From Micromonospora sp. WMMD1128 (lineage in GTDB: Bacteria > Actinomycetota > Actinomycetes > Mycobacteriales > Micromonosporaceae), in NCBI RefSeq assembly GCF_027497235.1, contig NZ_CP114902.1, forward strand, positions 6,660,001 through 6,724,000: a stretch of DNA of 64,000 nucleotides, in the 5' to 3' direction. The position numbers and the translations under genes were made by a program. This document shows, piece after piece, positions 27,648 to 36,340 of this stretch; position 1 is the stretch's first letter, and each line of letters begins with the position of its first letter. The notes below the pieces were generated by a model. That model was not told the origin of the DNA. It did not search any database and worked only from the letters and a program-made list of their open reading frames with translations.

Positions 27648-28919
27648 ATGCATGATGTGGAACTCGACCGGCTGCTGAGCCGCGAGAACCGGCACTATCT
27701 GGACAGCATCGACCTGATCGCCGCCTCGAACGCGCCGATCGCCGCGGCCCGGGACAACCACGGGTGGGGCGTGGCCCAGTTCCGGTCCGCCGAGGGGCAC
27801 GTCGGAAACAAGCCCTACGCCGGCACCTCGATCTTCGACGAGGTGGAGCGACTGGCGGTGGAACGGGCCCGCGCCGTGTTCGGCGGCGAGCACGCCAACG
27901 TGCAGCCCGTCTCCGGCTCGCTGGCGAACCTGGCCGCCTACCGGGCGCTGATGAAGCCGGGCGACACCATGATGGCGATGGCGGTGACCGCCGGCGGGCA
28001 CCTCTCGCACGGCCATCCCAAGCACATCGTCTCCGAGCTGTACCGCGTCGTGCCGTACACCGTCGATCCCGCGACCGGCCTGCTGCCGTACGACGAGATC
28101 CGGCGGATCGCGGAACGGGAGCGCCCCCGGGTCATCGTCGCCGGCTACTCCGCGTACCCACGGGTGGTGGACTTCGCGCGGCTCAGCGCGATCGCGCGGG
28201 GGGTGGGCGCGACCCTGATCGCGGACATCTCACACATCGCCGGCCTGGTCGCGGCCGGGCTGCACGACAACCCGACCGCCTACCCGGACACCGTGGTGAC
28301 GACCTCGGTGGAGAAGACGCTGCGCGGTACCCGCGGCGGGATCGTGCTGTGTCCCGCGTCGCTGCGGGCGCGGATCGACTCGGCGATCTTCCCCGGTCTC
28401 CAGTCCTCGGTCGGGATGGCCGGGCTGGTCTCCCTCGCGGCCACCCTGCGGGACGCGGCCGACCCCGCCTTCCGGGCCTATCAGGAGCGGGTGGTGAGCA
28501 ACGCGCGGCGGATGGCCGGGCTGCTGCTCGACGGCGGGCTCGACCTGTTGACCGGCGGCACCGACACCCATCTGCTGGTCGTCGACCTCACCCGCACCGC
28601 GCTGACCGGGCGGGACGCCGAAGGCCGGCTCCAGGACCTGGGCATCCTGTCGAACCGCAACATGCTGCCCGGCGACCCGAGGCCGCCGTTCGTCGCCAGC
28701 GGCCTGCGGCTCGGCACGCCGACGATCACGTCACGCGGGTACGACGACGAGGACGTCACCGAACTCTCCGACATCGTGCTGGCGGCGCTGCGCGCGGAGG
28801 ACTGGGACGCCTCGAAGGTGACCCTGCTGCGGAAGCGGGTGGAAGTCCTGCGCGCCCGGGCGCGCCCGGACGACGCGCTGCGTGACCTGGTCGCCTCGGC
28901 CGCCGACGATGAGCGCTGA
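27648..28919 (+). CDS. SHMT-like PLP enzyme lacking the folate-site glutamate
   Basis: A 423-residue fold-type I PLP enzyme of the serine hydroxymethyltransferase family. The Schiff-base Lys is about residue 223 in TTSVEKTLRGTRGG (usual form TTTHKTLRG). ADISHIAGLVAAGLH is conserved and holds the PLP-contacting Asp and His. Ordinary SHMT carries LIASEN near the N-terminus, with the Glu needed for tetrahydrofolate chemistry; here it reads LIAASN, so Ser27 replaces that Glu. This argues for folate-independent aldol chemistry such as a threonine aldolase or transaldolase, as in SHMT-like enzymes of nucleoside antibiotic pathways. It has a GAGGTG ribosome site and sits among sugar-modifying genes. 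Confidence 0.75.
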   Translation: MHDVELDRLLSRENRHYLDSIDLIAASNAPIAAARDNHGWGVAQFRSAEGHVGNKPYAGTSIFDEVERLAVERARAVFGGEHANVQPVSGSLANLAAYRALMKPGDTMMAMAVTAGGHLSHGHPKHIVSELYRVVPYTVDPATGLLPYDEIRRIAERERPRVIVAGYSAYPRVVDFARLSAIARGVGATLIADISHIAGLVAAGLHDNPTAYPDTVVTTSVEKTLRGTRGGIVLCPASLRARIDSAIFPGLQSSVGMAGLVSLAATLRDAADPAFRAYQERVVSNARRMAGLLLDGGLDLLTGGTDTHLLVVDLTRTALTGRDAEGRLQDLGILSNRNMLPGDPRPPFVASGLRLGTPTITSRGYDDEDVTELSDIVLAALRAEDWDASKVTLLRKRVEVLRARARPDDALRDLVASAADDER

Positions 28920-30369
28920 GGCGAAGCCCGCGCCGGCCGCGGCGAGCGGTGGGACGCTCCGGCGGCCCGGTCCGGTCGTGGGCTTCCACACGTTCCGCAG
29001 CTACGCCGGTCACCCGGGCAAGGACGGTGCGAACTTCGCCTACACCGAGGTCGCGCGGCTTCTCTCCGGCAGCGCCGAGGTCCGGCCCAAACCGCACGAC
29101 GTGGTGGAACTGTTCCGCAGCGACGAGGCGGCGCGCGCGGCGCTGGCCGGCTGCGACGTCGTGGTGGCGACCGTGGGCCCACACGCCTACCTTTACTTCC
29201 ACCTGCGCGAACGGCTCGGGCTCGACTTCCGCGTCGTCCGCGACGCGCGCACCGCGCTGTGGAACGGCTACCTGCAACAGGAGGCGCTCTCGGCGCCCTA
29301 CCTCCGCCCCGACGACGTGCTCTACCACTCGTCGCGATACTCGCTCGCGCTCTACACGATGCTGTTCCCCGGGCTCGCGCGCTCCCGGCAGGCCGTCTGC
29401 TACCCGCTGTTGCGCTGGTTCCCGGCGGAACTCGCCGGATCGTGGACCGGCTCGGGCGGTGACGGCACCCAGATCGGTTTCGTCGGCCGGCTCACCGACG
29501 ACAAGAACTACTCGCAGGTGATCAGCCTGCAACGGGAGCTGAACCGGCGCGCTCCCGGCGCGTTCCGGACGGTGGCGATCGGCGAGGGCGGGCAGAGCGC
29601 GACGGCCGGCGGGTCCGCGGTCCCGGGCTACTCGTGCCGGCCACCCGTGGACCGGGCCCGCCTGTGGCAGGACTACCGCGAGATGGACGTGTTGTTCTTC
29701 CCCAGCACGTCGTCGCTGGAGACGTTCGGACGGGTGCTGGTCGAGGCGTCGTACGTCGGCACACCGGTGCTGGCCGCCACGCACGCGGCGGCGTCCGAGC
29801 TGCTGCCGAGCGAGTCGTTGCTGCCCACCACGCTGCGCGCGGACGTCGACTTCACCACCCACCTGGCCGCGCGACTCGGTGACGTCGACGTCGCGCACGC
29901 GGCCGACCTGCTCGTCGCCGGAGCCGTCCCACCCGCCGGACGGGGACACGCCGGCTACGCGGACCACGACCGGCTCCTGCTCGACCTGGTACGCGGGGAC
30001 GCCCCGGACCCGTCCACCGCCGATCCGGCGCCCACCGCGGCCCAGCGGGCGTTCCTCGACCGGCTGCGGATGCGCGGACTGACGGTGCCGGCCGATCCCG
30101 CGGCGGCGGACCGGATGATCCGCCGGCTGCGCCGGTCGTTCACCGCCCTGCACCGCAGTCGCACCCCGCAGCACCTGGGCACCCTCGCCATGCTGCTGGC
30201 GCGCTCCGGCTACCGCCGCAAGACCGCCTCCTTCGTCCGCAAGAGCCTGTTCCACGGCGAGGACTTCACCAACATCGGCGGTGTCGACCTGCAGTTGAGC
30301 CACCTCATCGGCTTCGAGCCACGCTTCACCATCACCGCCCACGACGAGGAAGGCGGAAGCCCTTGCTGA
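28909..30369 (+). CDS. GT-B fold glycosyltransferase (family 4-like)
   Basis: A 486-residue retaining glycosyltransferase. The donor-binding domain has IGFVGRLTDDKNYSQV near residue 190 and SSLETFGRVLVEASYVGTPV near residues 266-285, the E-x7-E signature of family 4. The N-terminal half starts PVVGFHTFRSYAGHPGKDGANF, unusual for the family. About 130 extra residues follow the GT domain. ATG 28909 lies inside the last codons of the SHMT-like gene (11-bp overlap), so expression is coupled. It is the second transferase of the cluster. Confidence 0.78.
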   Translation: MSAEAKPAPAAASGGTLRRPGPVVGFHTFRSYAGHPGKDGANFAYTEVARLLSGSAEVRPKPHDVVELFRSDEAARAALAGCDVVVATVGPHAYLYFHLRERLGLDFRVVRDARTALWNGYLQQEALSAPYLRPDDVLYHSSRYSLALYTMLFPGLARSRQAVCYPLLRWFPAELAGSWTGSGGDGTQIGFVGRLTDDKNYSQVISLQRELNRRAPGAFRTVAIGEGGQSATAGGSAVPGYSCRPPVDRARLWQDYREMDVLFFPSTSSLETFGRVLVEASYVGTPVLAATHAAASELLPSESLLPTTLRADVDFTTHLAARLGDVDVAHAADLLVAGAVPPAGRGHAGYADHDRLLLDLVRGDAPDPSTADPAPTAAQRAFLDRLRMRGLTVPADPAAADRMIRRLRRSFTALHRSRTPQHLGTLAMLLARSGYRRKTASFVRKSLFHGEDFTNIGGVDLQLSHLIGFEPRFTITAHDEEGGSPC

Positions 30370-31013
30370 ACAAGCTGATCGTTCCGTACGACAACAGGCG
30401 GTTCGACTTCGCCGGCGCGATCAGCGCCGCCAGCGGTGTGCCGGACCTCGCCCGGTGGCATCACCACCACGCGCCCGCCGAGGCGGAGGAGCCGCCGGGC
30501 TTCGGCGACCAGGGCTCCGCGATGCACCAGAAGCTGTACCGCATCGAGGAGATCGCCGCGCTGTACCACGAGTTCGTCCAGACGGTGATCACCGAGATGG
30601 TCGGCGAGGACGTCCGCTACCAGCACGTGCCAAACTGGCGGATCCAGTTGCCCGGGCGACACGGCGTCGGCGCCTACCACCGAGACCGCAGCGGTGGTCA
30701 CAACCCCTGCGAGATCACGTTCTGGCTCCCGCTCACCGATGTGACGTCGGAGAACTGCCTGTGGGTCGAGTCGAGTGAGGGCACCGAGGACTTCCGGCCG
30801 CATCCCATGCGCTACGGCCAGATGCTCGCGTTCGACAGCGCGAACCTCATGCACGGCAACGTCCGCAACGCCTCCGACCGCACCCGGGTCAGCTTCGACT
30901 TCCGGGTGATCCCCGCGTCCGTCTACCACGACGGGCTCGCCACGCCGCACCACACCGGCATCGACGGCCCGATCGAATGGCATTCCTCACCGACCGGGGG
31001 AGCGCGGACATGA
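30363..31013 (+). CDS. StrG/phytanoyl-dioxygenase-like non-haem iron protein
   Basis: A 216-residue protein from TTG 30363, overlapping the glycosyltransferase stop by 7 bp with AGGAAGG upstream. It looks like a double-stranded beta-helix Fe(II)/2-oxoglutarate oxygenase: His106-x-Asp108 in AYHRDRSGG, distal His164 in NLMHGNV and an Arg near 174 in DRTRVSFDF that could hold 2-oxoglutarate. The segment ITFWLPLTDVTSENCLWVES resembles the streptomycin-cluster protein StrG and related phytanoyl-CoA dioxygenase-like proteins. It probably hydroxylates or oxidises a sugar or cyclitol carbon. The family assignment rests on motif recall, so it is moderate. Confidence 0.55.
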   Translation: MLNKLIVPYDNRRFDFAGAISAASGVPDLARWHHHHAPAEAEEPPGFGDQGSAMHQKLYRIEEIAALYHEFVQTVITEMVGEDVRYQHVPNWRIQLPGRHGVGAYHRDRSGGHNPCEITFWLPLTDVTSENCLWVESSEGTEDFRPHPMRYGQMLAFDSANLMHGNVRNASDRTRVSFDFRVIPASVYHDGLATPHHTGIDGPIEWHSSPTGGART

Positions 31014-32578
31014 CCGGGATCGGCGCCGATCCCGGTCCGGCGTACGACGCGATCGTGGTCGGGTCCGGGTTCGCCGGCTCCTGGGCGGCCAAGGAACTGG
31101 CCGAGGCCGGGTTCCGTACCCTCGTCCTCGAGGCCGGGCCGGTCCGCCGCGCCGGGGACATCCCGGACCGCGCCGCCCCCGGGGTCACCGCCGGCGACCA
31201 CGACGAGCGCACCCGGGCGCGGCAGCCGGTGCAACGCACCCACTTCAACTTCGGTCCGCGCGGGCCCCACCTGTTCGTCGACGATGTGGAGCACGCGTAC
31301 GAGACGCCGCCGGACAAGCCGTACACCTGGATCCGCGGCATGCAGGTCGGCGGGCGGTCGTTGCTCTGGGGCGGGTCGGCGCTGCGCCTGTCCACGTTCG
31401 AGACGGCGGCCGGCGACGTCGACGGTTGCTCGCTGAGCTGGCCGATCGGGTACGCCGACCTGGCCGCCGCGTACGACGTCGTGGAAGATCTGGTCGATCT
31501 ACGCGGGACCGCCGAGGAGTTGGCACAACTTCCCGACGGGCACTTCCGTGGCAAGCCGCCGGCGCTCACCCCCGCCGAGGCGGCGTTCCAGCACGCCTAC
31601 CGCCGGGGGAACACCCGCCCGATCCCGGTGCGCTTCGTCTCGGCCGAGCGGGGCGAGGACGGCTGGCCGGAGTTCACCATGCAGGCCACCGCCCTCGCCC
31701 GGGCGGAACGGACCGGCCGGGTGACGCTGCGATCGGACGCCCGGGTCACCTCCGTGACCGTCGACCCGGACGACGGCCGGGCGACAGGCGTCAGTTACGT
31801 GGACGCCGCCGTCCCGGGCGCCCGGCACCACGCCCGCGCCCGGGTCGTGTTCCTCTGCGGTGGCACCATCGAGACCGCCCGGCTCATGCTCAACTCGCAC
31901 AGCCCCCGCCATCCCGACGGGCTCGGCAACAGCAGCGGCTGGCTCGGCCGTGGCCTGATGGACCATCCGCTCGTCACCTCGTCCGGCGTCCTCGACGGTC
32001 ACCCGCCGATGCCGGCCCACCGGTCCGCCGGCCGGCAGAGCGGTCTGCTCGTCCCGCCGCCGCAGCCGCAGACCGGCGACATCCGCCCGTTCGCGCTCTG
32101 GGTGTCACTGCAACGCGGCGACGCCGGTCCGGCGTCGGGCGGGATCGACGCGCAGGGGGAGATGCTGCCGTACCGGCACAACCGGGTACGGCTCGGCGAC
32201 ACCCGGGACCGGTGGGGCGTCCCCGTGCCGGTCATCGAATGTGGCTACGGGCCGCACGAGGACCGGCTCTACGACGCCATGCGGCGCGAGGTGGAGCGGG
32301 CCGCGTCGGTCGCCGGCCTGCGGCTCACCGCCGTCGCGGACACGCTGACGTCGCCCGGCCGCAACGTCCACGATCTGGGTACCGCGCGGATGGGCCGGTC
32401 GCCGGCCGACTCCGTGGTGGATCCGGACAACCGCTGCTGGGACGCGCCGAACGTCTTCGTCGCCGACGGGTCCTGCTTCCCGTCCGGCGGCTGGCAGAAC
32501 CCGACCCTCACCATCATGGCGATCGCGGTGCGAGCGGCACGGTTCGCGGTGGGGTTGCTACGCGACAAGGCGTACTGA
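31010..32578 (+). CDS. GMC-family FAD-dependent oxidoreductase
   Basis: A 522-residue flavoenzyme of the glucose-methanol-choline family. The FAD site is IVVGSGFAGSWAAKELAEAG near residues 12-31, and the C-terminal domain carries HDLGTARMG and FPSGGWQNPTLTIMA, as in gluconate/fructose dehydrogenase-type members. Such enzymes oxidise a primary or secondary sugar alcohol to aldehyde or ketone. ATG 31010 overlaps the previous stop (ATGA). No signal peptide is apparent, so it acts in the cytosol. In this cluster it could generate the carbonyl that the SHMT-like enzyme or the NDP-sugar enzymes use. Confidence 0.85.
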   Translation: MTGIGADPGPAYDAIVVGSGFAGSWAAKELAEAGFRTLVLEAGPVRRAGDIPDRAAPGVTAGDHDERTRARQPVQRTHFNFGPRGPHLFVDDVEHAYETPPDKPYTWIRGMQVGGRSLLWGGSALRLSTFETAAGDVDGCSLSWPIGYADLAAAYDVVEDLVDLRGTAEELAQLPDGHFRGKPPALTPAEAAFQHAYRRGNTRPIPVRFVSAERGEDGWPEFTMQATALARAERTGRVTLRSDARVTSVTVDPDDGRATGVSYVDAAVPGARHHARARVVFLCGGTIETARLMLNSHSPRHPDGLGNSSGWLGRGLMDHPLVTSSGVLDGHPPMPAHRSAGRQSGLLVPPPQPQTGDIRPFALWVSLQRGDAGPASGGIDAQGEMLPYRHNRVRLGDTRDRWGVPVPVIECGYGPHEDRLYDAMRREVERAASVAGLRLTAVADTLTSPGRNVHDLGTARMGRSPADSVVDPDNRCWDAPNVFVADGSCFPSGGWQNPTLTIMAIAVRAARFAVGLLRDKAY

Positions 32579-32603
32579 CCATGGTTCCGCTTGGGAGGAA
32601 ACG

Positions 32604-33113
32604 ATGAACCCACCGCCACACCCGCTGTCGCATGCCGAGTACACGAAGATGGTGGACGAGGAGCGTTACCCCGACGACCCGCACGTTCCCCTGGACGAAC
32701 CCTTCGTCAACGCCGCGGGGAGCATCCTGAACGTGCTTCTCGAGAGGTTCACGTCGGTGGCACTCATCGAGAGTCACCCCGGCGCCGTCCGCGCCAACCA
32801 CTATCACAAGACCGACTGGCACTACACCTACGTGCTGTCCGGCAGCGTCGTCTACGGCTGGCGGCCCGCGGACGGCACGGACGGCGTCCAGGTACGGACG
32901 TTCGAGGCGGGTCAGCTCTTCTTCACCCCACCCCTGGTGGCGCACGTGATGTACTTCCCGGAGCGGACCACGTTCATGACGTTCGCCCGGAACAAACGCG
33001 ACCACGAGTCGCACGAGAGCGACGTGGTCCGCGTACCCCCGATGTTCGACCTCACCTGGTCGTCCTTCGCCGGGAGGTACGAGTACGCCGTAGCCGGCGG
33101 ATCGCCGTCGTGA
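32604..33113 (+). CDS. Cupin-domain protein
   Basis: A 169-residue single-domain cupin. Motif 1 is GAVRANHYHKTDWHYTYVLSG (His residues near 67, 69 and 73 would bind metal) and motif 2 falls in GQLFFTPPLVAHVMYF (His near 114). It resembles sugar-modifying cupins (epimerase or isomerase type) found beside NDP-sugar genes, but lacks the RmlC catalytic layout. ATG 32604 has a strong GGGAGGA site and its stop overlaps the next gene's GTG by four bases. A role as NDP-sugar isomerase or epimerase is inferred from position. Confidence 0.7.
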   Translation: MNPPPHPLSHAEYTKMVDEERYPDDPHVPLDEPFVNAAGSILNVLLERFTSVALIESHPGAVRANHYHKTDWHYTYVLSGSVVYGWRPADGTDGVQVRTFEAGQLFFTPPLVAHVMYFPERTTFMTFARNKRDHESHESDVVRVPPMFDLTWSSFAGRYEYAVAGGSPS

Positions 33114-34360
33114 CCTCGGCGCGGGTACGCCGCACGTGCGCGTTGTGCGGCACCGGAACCGCCGGTCACGTGGTCCTGTCACTCCCGTCCACGCCCTGCG
33201 CGAACGGTTTCGTGGACAAGCCGCAGGAGCAGGAGCGCTTCCCCCTCGACCTGCAACTCTGCCCCGCGCCGGAATGCGGGCACCTCCAACTCGCCGCGGT
33301 GGTCAGCCCGTCCCTCCTGTTCGACAACTACGTCTACGCCTCGGGCACGTCGCCGTCGTTCGTCAAACACTTCGGCGACTACGCCGAGCGGGCGATCGAC
33401 CTGCTCGGCCTGGACGAGAAGTCGTTCGTCGTCGACGTCGGGTCGAACGACGGAACGCTGTTGCGGCAGTTCGTCGAGCGGGGCGTGCCGGGTGTGCACG
33501 GCGTCGAGCCAGCGCGGGGGATCGCCGAGATCGCCGAGTCGCGCGGCGTACCCACGACGGTGGCCTTCCTGGACGCCGCCCTCGCGCTCGACCTGCGCGA
33601 CCGGTTCGGGCCCGCGGACCTGGTCACCGCGAACAACGTCTTCGCCCACATCGGTGACCTGGCGCAGGCCGCCTCCGACGTGCGCTCCCTGCTCGGCCCG
33701 CGCGGGGTGTTCATCTTCGAGGTCTCCTACCTCGCCGACGTCGTCGAGGGCCTGCTGTTCGACACGATCTACCACGAGCACGTCGCCTACCACGCCGTCC
33801 GCCCGCTGGTCCGCTTCTTCGACCGGATGGGAATGACGTTGTTCGACGTGGAGCGGGTCCCCACCCACGGCGGCTCGATCCGGGTCCACGTGGCGAACGA
33901 CGACCGTGCCGTCAGCCCGCGGGTGGCGGAACTCGTGAGATCCGAGGAGGAGGCGGCGCTCTTCTCCGCCCGGACGTACGAGGACTTCGGGGAGCGCATC
34001 CGGACCCGGGGGCAGAAGCTGCGGGAGCAGATCGCGACCCTGAAGCACGACGGATGGCGGTTCTGCGGTTACGGGGCGCCGGCGAAACTGACGACCCTGA
34101 TGTACTCCTTCGCACTCGACGCGGACGACGTCGAGTTCATCGTCGAGGACAGCCCGCTCAAGCGCGGACTCTTCACCCCCGGCACCCACATCCCCGTGGT
34201 CGGCCCGGAGCGGCTCGCGGAGGTGTCCGGTCAGCGGTACTGCGCACTCGTCTTCGCCTGGAACTACTACGACAACATCGTCGCCGGCCACGCGGACTGG
34301 TCCGGTCTCTGGATGAATCCGCTGACCTTGGCACGGCTGGACGGGAGAGCAGTCGAATGA
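33110..34360 (+). CDS. NovU/TylCIII-like sugar C-methyltransferase
   Basis: A 416-residue SAM-dependent C-methyltransferase. It has the three-part layout of deoxysugar C-methyltransferases: an N-terminal zinc module with CALCG and a second Cys pair (CPAPECGHLQ), a Rossmann SAM domain with VVDVGSNDGTLLRQF near residues 107-121, and a C-terminal domain with FCGYGAPAK near 319. HGGSIRVH near 256 is also typical. The length matches the family (about 410). These enzymes methylate C-3 or C-5 of NDP-4-keto sugars. The start is GTG 33110, overlapping the cupin stop; ATGA overlap links it to the SDR gene. Confidence 0.85.
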   Translation: MTSARVRRTCALCGTGTAGHVVLSLPSTPCANGFVDKPQEQERFPLDLQLCPAPECGHLQLAAVVSPSLLFDNYVYASGTSPSFVKHFGDYAERAIDLLGLDEKSFVVDVGSNDGTLLRQFVERGVPGVHGVEPARGIAEIAESRGVPTTVAFLDAALALDLRDRFGPADLVTANNVFAHIGDLAQAASDVRSLLGPRGVFIFEVSYLADVVEGLLFDTIYHEHVAYHAVRPLVRFFDRMGMTLFDVERVPTHGGSIRVHVANDDRAVSPRVAELVRSEEEAALFSARTYEDFGERIRTRGQKLREQIATLKHDGWRFCGYGAPAKLTTLMYSFALDADDVEFIVEDSPLKRGLFTPGTHIPVVGPERLAEVSGQRYCALVFAWNYYDNIVAGHADWSGLWMNPLTLARLDGRAVE

Positions 34361-35409
34361 GCACCCTCATCGATTCGGACATCGACGACATCTGCGTCGG
34401 CCTCGGCGAGTACGCACAGCGGTTCGACGGCAAGCGGGTCCTGATCACCGGCGCTCGCGGGTTCGTGGGTCAGTACCTGACGGCCGTCTTCCGGAGGCTC
34501 AACGCGAAATACCTGCGCGAGCCCTGCCAGGTCCTGGCGATGGACAACCTGCGGACGCCCGCCGACGGCAGCGCCACGCCGCTGGAGGACCCGCACATCA
34601 CCTTCGTCGAGCACGACGTCGTCCTGCCGTTCAGCCCGGGCGGGAAGGTCGACTTCGTCGTGCACGCGGCCGGCATCGCCAGCCCGTACTACTACCGCAA
34701 GTTCCCGCTGGAGACCATGGACGTCGCCACCCACGGCCTGCGGAACATGCTCGACGTCGCGCGTGCCGACGGGGCGAGGCTGCTGTTCCTCTCGTCGTCG
34801 GAGATCTACGGAAATCCCGACGCCACCCACGTGCCGACGGCGGAGGACTACAACGGGAACGTCTCCTGCCTCGGTCCGCGTAGCTGCTACGACGAGTCGA
34901 AGCGATTCGGCGAGACGCTGCTTCAGGTCTACGTCCAGCAGTTCGGCGTGGAGGCGGTGATCGTCCGGCCGTTCAACGTCTACGGGCCCGGCCTGAGCCG
35001 CGAGGACTACCGCATCATGCCGAACATCGCGGTCCGGCTCTCGAACGGAGAGGCGATCGACGTCTACGGCGACGGGACCCAGACCCGCACGTTCTGCTAC
35101 GCCACCGACGCGATCGTCGGGTTCCTGCTGGCGCTGCTGCGGGGGCGCCCCGGCGAGGCGTACAACGTGGGCGCGTCCGGTCCGGAGGTCTCCATCATCG
35201 ACCTGCTGGAACTGGTGCGCGACTCCGTGCCGGCGCCGGACCTCAAATACACCGTGCGGGACTATCCGGACAGCTACCCCGGTGACGAGCCGATGCGGCG
35301 CTGCCCGGACCTGGTCAAGGCGTTCGACCACCTGGGCTACGAGCCGACCGTGCCCTTCACCGACGGCCTGCGGAAGTTCATCACCTGGTCCCAGGAGTAC
35401 TACAGGTGA
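34357..35409 (+). CDS. UDP-glucuronate decarboxylase-like NAD-dependent SDR
   Basis: A 350-residue extended short-chain dehydrogenase. NAD binds at LITGARGFVGQYL near residues 29-41; the catalytic Tyr-x3-Lys is in GPRSCYDESKRFGE (about 177-185), and SSSEIYGNP supplies the Ser/Thr. GPRxCYDExKR is characteristic of UDP-glucuronate decarboxylases (UDP-xylose or 4-keto-pentose synthases), and VRPFNVYGPG is shared with them. An N-terminal extension of about 25 residues is present. It likely makes the NDP-keto-sugar or pentose consumed by the C-methyltransferase and the Gfo/Idh reductase. dTDP-glucose dehydratase or 4-epimerase activity is an alternative. Confidence 0.78.
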   Translation: MSTLIDSDIDDICVGLGEYAQRFDGKRVLITGARGFVGQYLTAVFRRLNAKYLREPCQVLAMDNLRTPADGSATPLEDPHITFVEHDVVLPFSPGGKVDFVVHAAGIASPYYYRKFPLETMDVATHGLRNMLDVARADGARLLFLSSSEIYGNPDATHVPTAEDYNGNVSCLGPRSCYDESKRFGETLLQVYVQQFGVEAVIVRPFNVYGPGLSREDYRIMPNIAVRLSNGEAIDVYGDGTQTRTFCYATDAIVGFLLALLRGRPGEAYNVGASGPEVSIIDLLELVRDSVPAPDLKYTVRDYPDSYPGDEPMRRCPDLVKAFDHLGYEPTVPFTDGLRKFITWSQEYYR

Positions 35410-35413
35410 TCCC

Positions 35414-36295
35414 GTGCCGCCGATGAGGCTGGGGATCGTCGGCACCGGGCGGTGGGGGTCACGGTACGTCGAGACCGTCGGCCGCATGTGGCCGGAAGGC
35501 GAGGTGCTGATCTCGGAGGTGGCCGGGCGCCGGGATTCGCCCGGGGCGCTCATCCGGAGCGCCGCGGTGGACGGGATCATCGTCGCCGCACCTGCGGCGA
35601 CGCACTACGCGATCACGATGGAGGCGCTCGACGCCGGCGTTCCCGTGCTGGTCGAGAAGCCACTGGCGCCCACCCTGAGCGAGACGCTGGCGATCCGGGA
35701 CCGTGCGGAGGCGCGCGGCAGCACGGTCATGGTCGGCCACCAGCACCTGCACGCCCCGGCCTTCCGGGAGCTGCGCGAGCGGGTCGCGGGCCGGGCGGTG
35801 AGCACGATATCCGGCACGTTCGGCGGCGACGGGCCGGTGCGCGCGGACTGCGACGTGCTCTGGGACTACGGTCCGCACGACTTCGCCATGGCGCTCGACC
35901 TGCTCGGCGACCAGGGACCGGTGACGCGGGAGTACGCCCGGTGCGAGGTCCCGGCGCCGGGCCGGCAGGACTGGGACGTCGGCGTCCGCGTCGGTGGAAC
36001 GCCGGTCAGGTTCCGTTTCACCAACGCCGCGACGGCCCGGCACCATCGTTTCCGGGTGCGGCTGAGCGACGGCGGCGAGTACCGGTACGACGACTTCGCC
36101 CCGCACCGGTTGACCCTCGACGACGTCCCGATCGACGTCGCGGACACCCTGCCGCTGGACAACCAGATACGGGCGTTCGTCGCGGCCGTCCGCGGCGATA
36201 ACGTCCCGTCGAGGACTTCCGATCTGGCGCTCGCGGTGCGGGTGGCCGAGGCGCTCACCAGGCTCAGCGCGACCCCGGCCGGCACCGACGCCTGA
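35414..36295 (+). CDS. Gfo/Idh/MocA-family oxidoreductase
   Basis: A 293-residue NAD(P)-dependent sugar oxidoreductase. The Rossmann motif is LGIVGTGRWGSRYVE at the N-terminus, the conserved EKPLAPTL lies near residue 82, and WDYGPHDFAMALDLLG near 156 carries the catalytic-type His. Family members reduce or oxidise keto-sugars. It closes the cluster, five bases after the SDR stop. GTG 35414 is chosen; ATG 35423 in the same frame is an alternative start. It probably reduces the keto-sugar formed by the two preceding enzymes. Confidence 0.82.
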   Translation: MPPMRLGIVGTGRWGSRYVETVGRMWPEGEVLISEVAGRRDSPGALIRSAAVDGIIVAAPAATHYAITMEALDAGVPVLVEKPLAPTLSETLAIRDRAEARGSTVMVGHQHLHAPAFRELRERVAGRAVSTISGTFGGDGPVRADCDVLWDYGPHDFAMALDLLGDQGPVTREYARCEVPAPGRQDWDVGVRVGGTPVRFRFTNAATARHHRFRVRLSDGGEYRYDDFAPHRLTLDDVPIDVADTLPLDNQIRAFVAAVRGDNVPSRTSDLALAVRVAEALTRLSATPAGTDA

Positions 36296-36340
36296 TCTGT
36301 GGCGCTCTCGGTCCTCCGGCCGACCACGCGGTGGTGGAGG

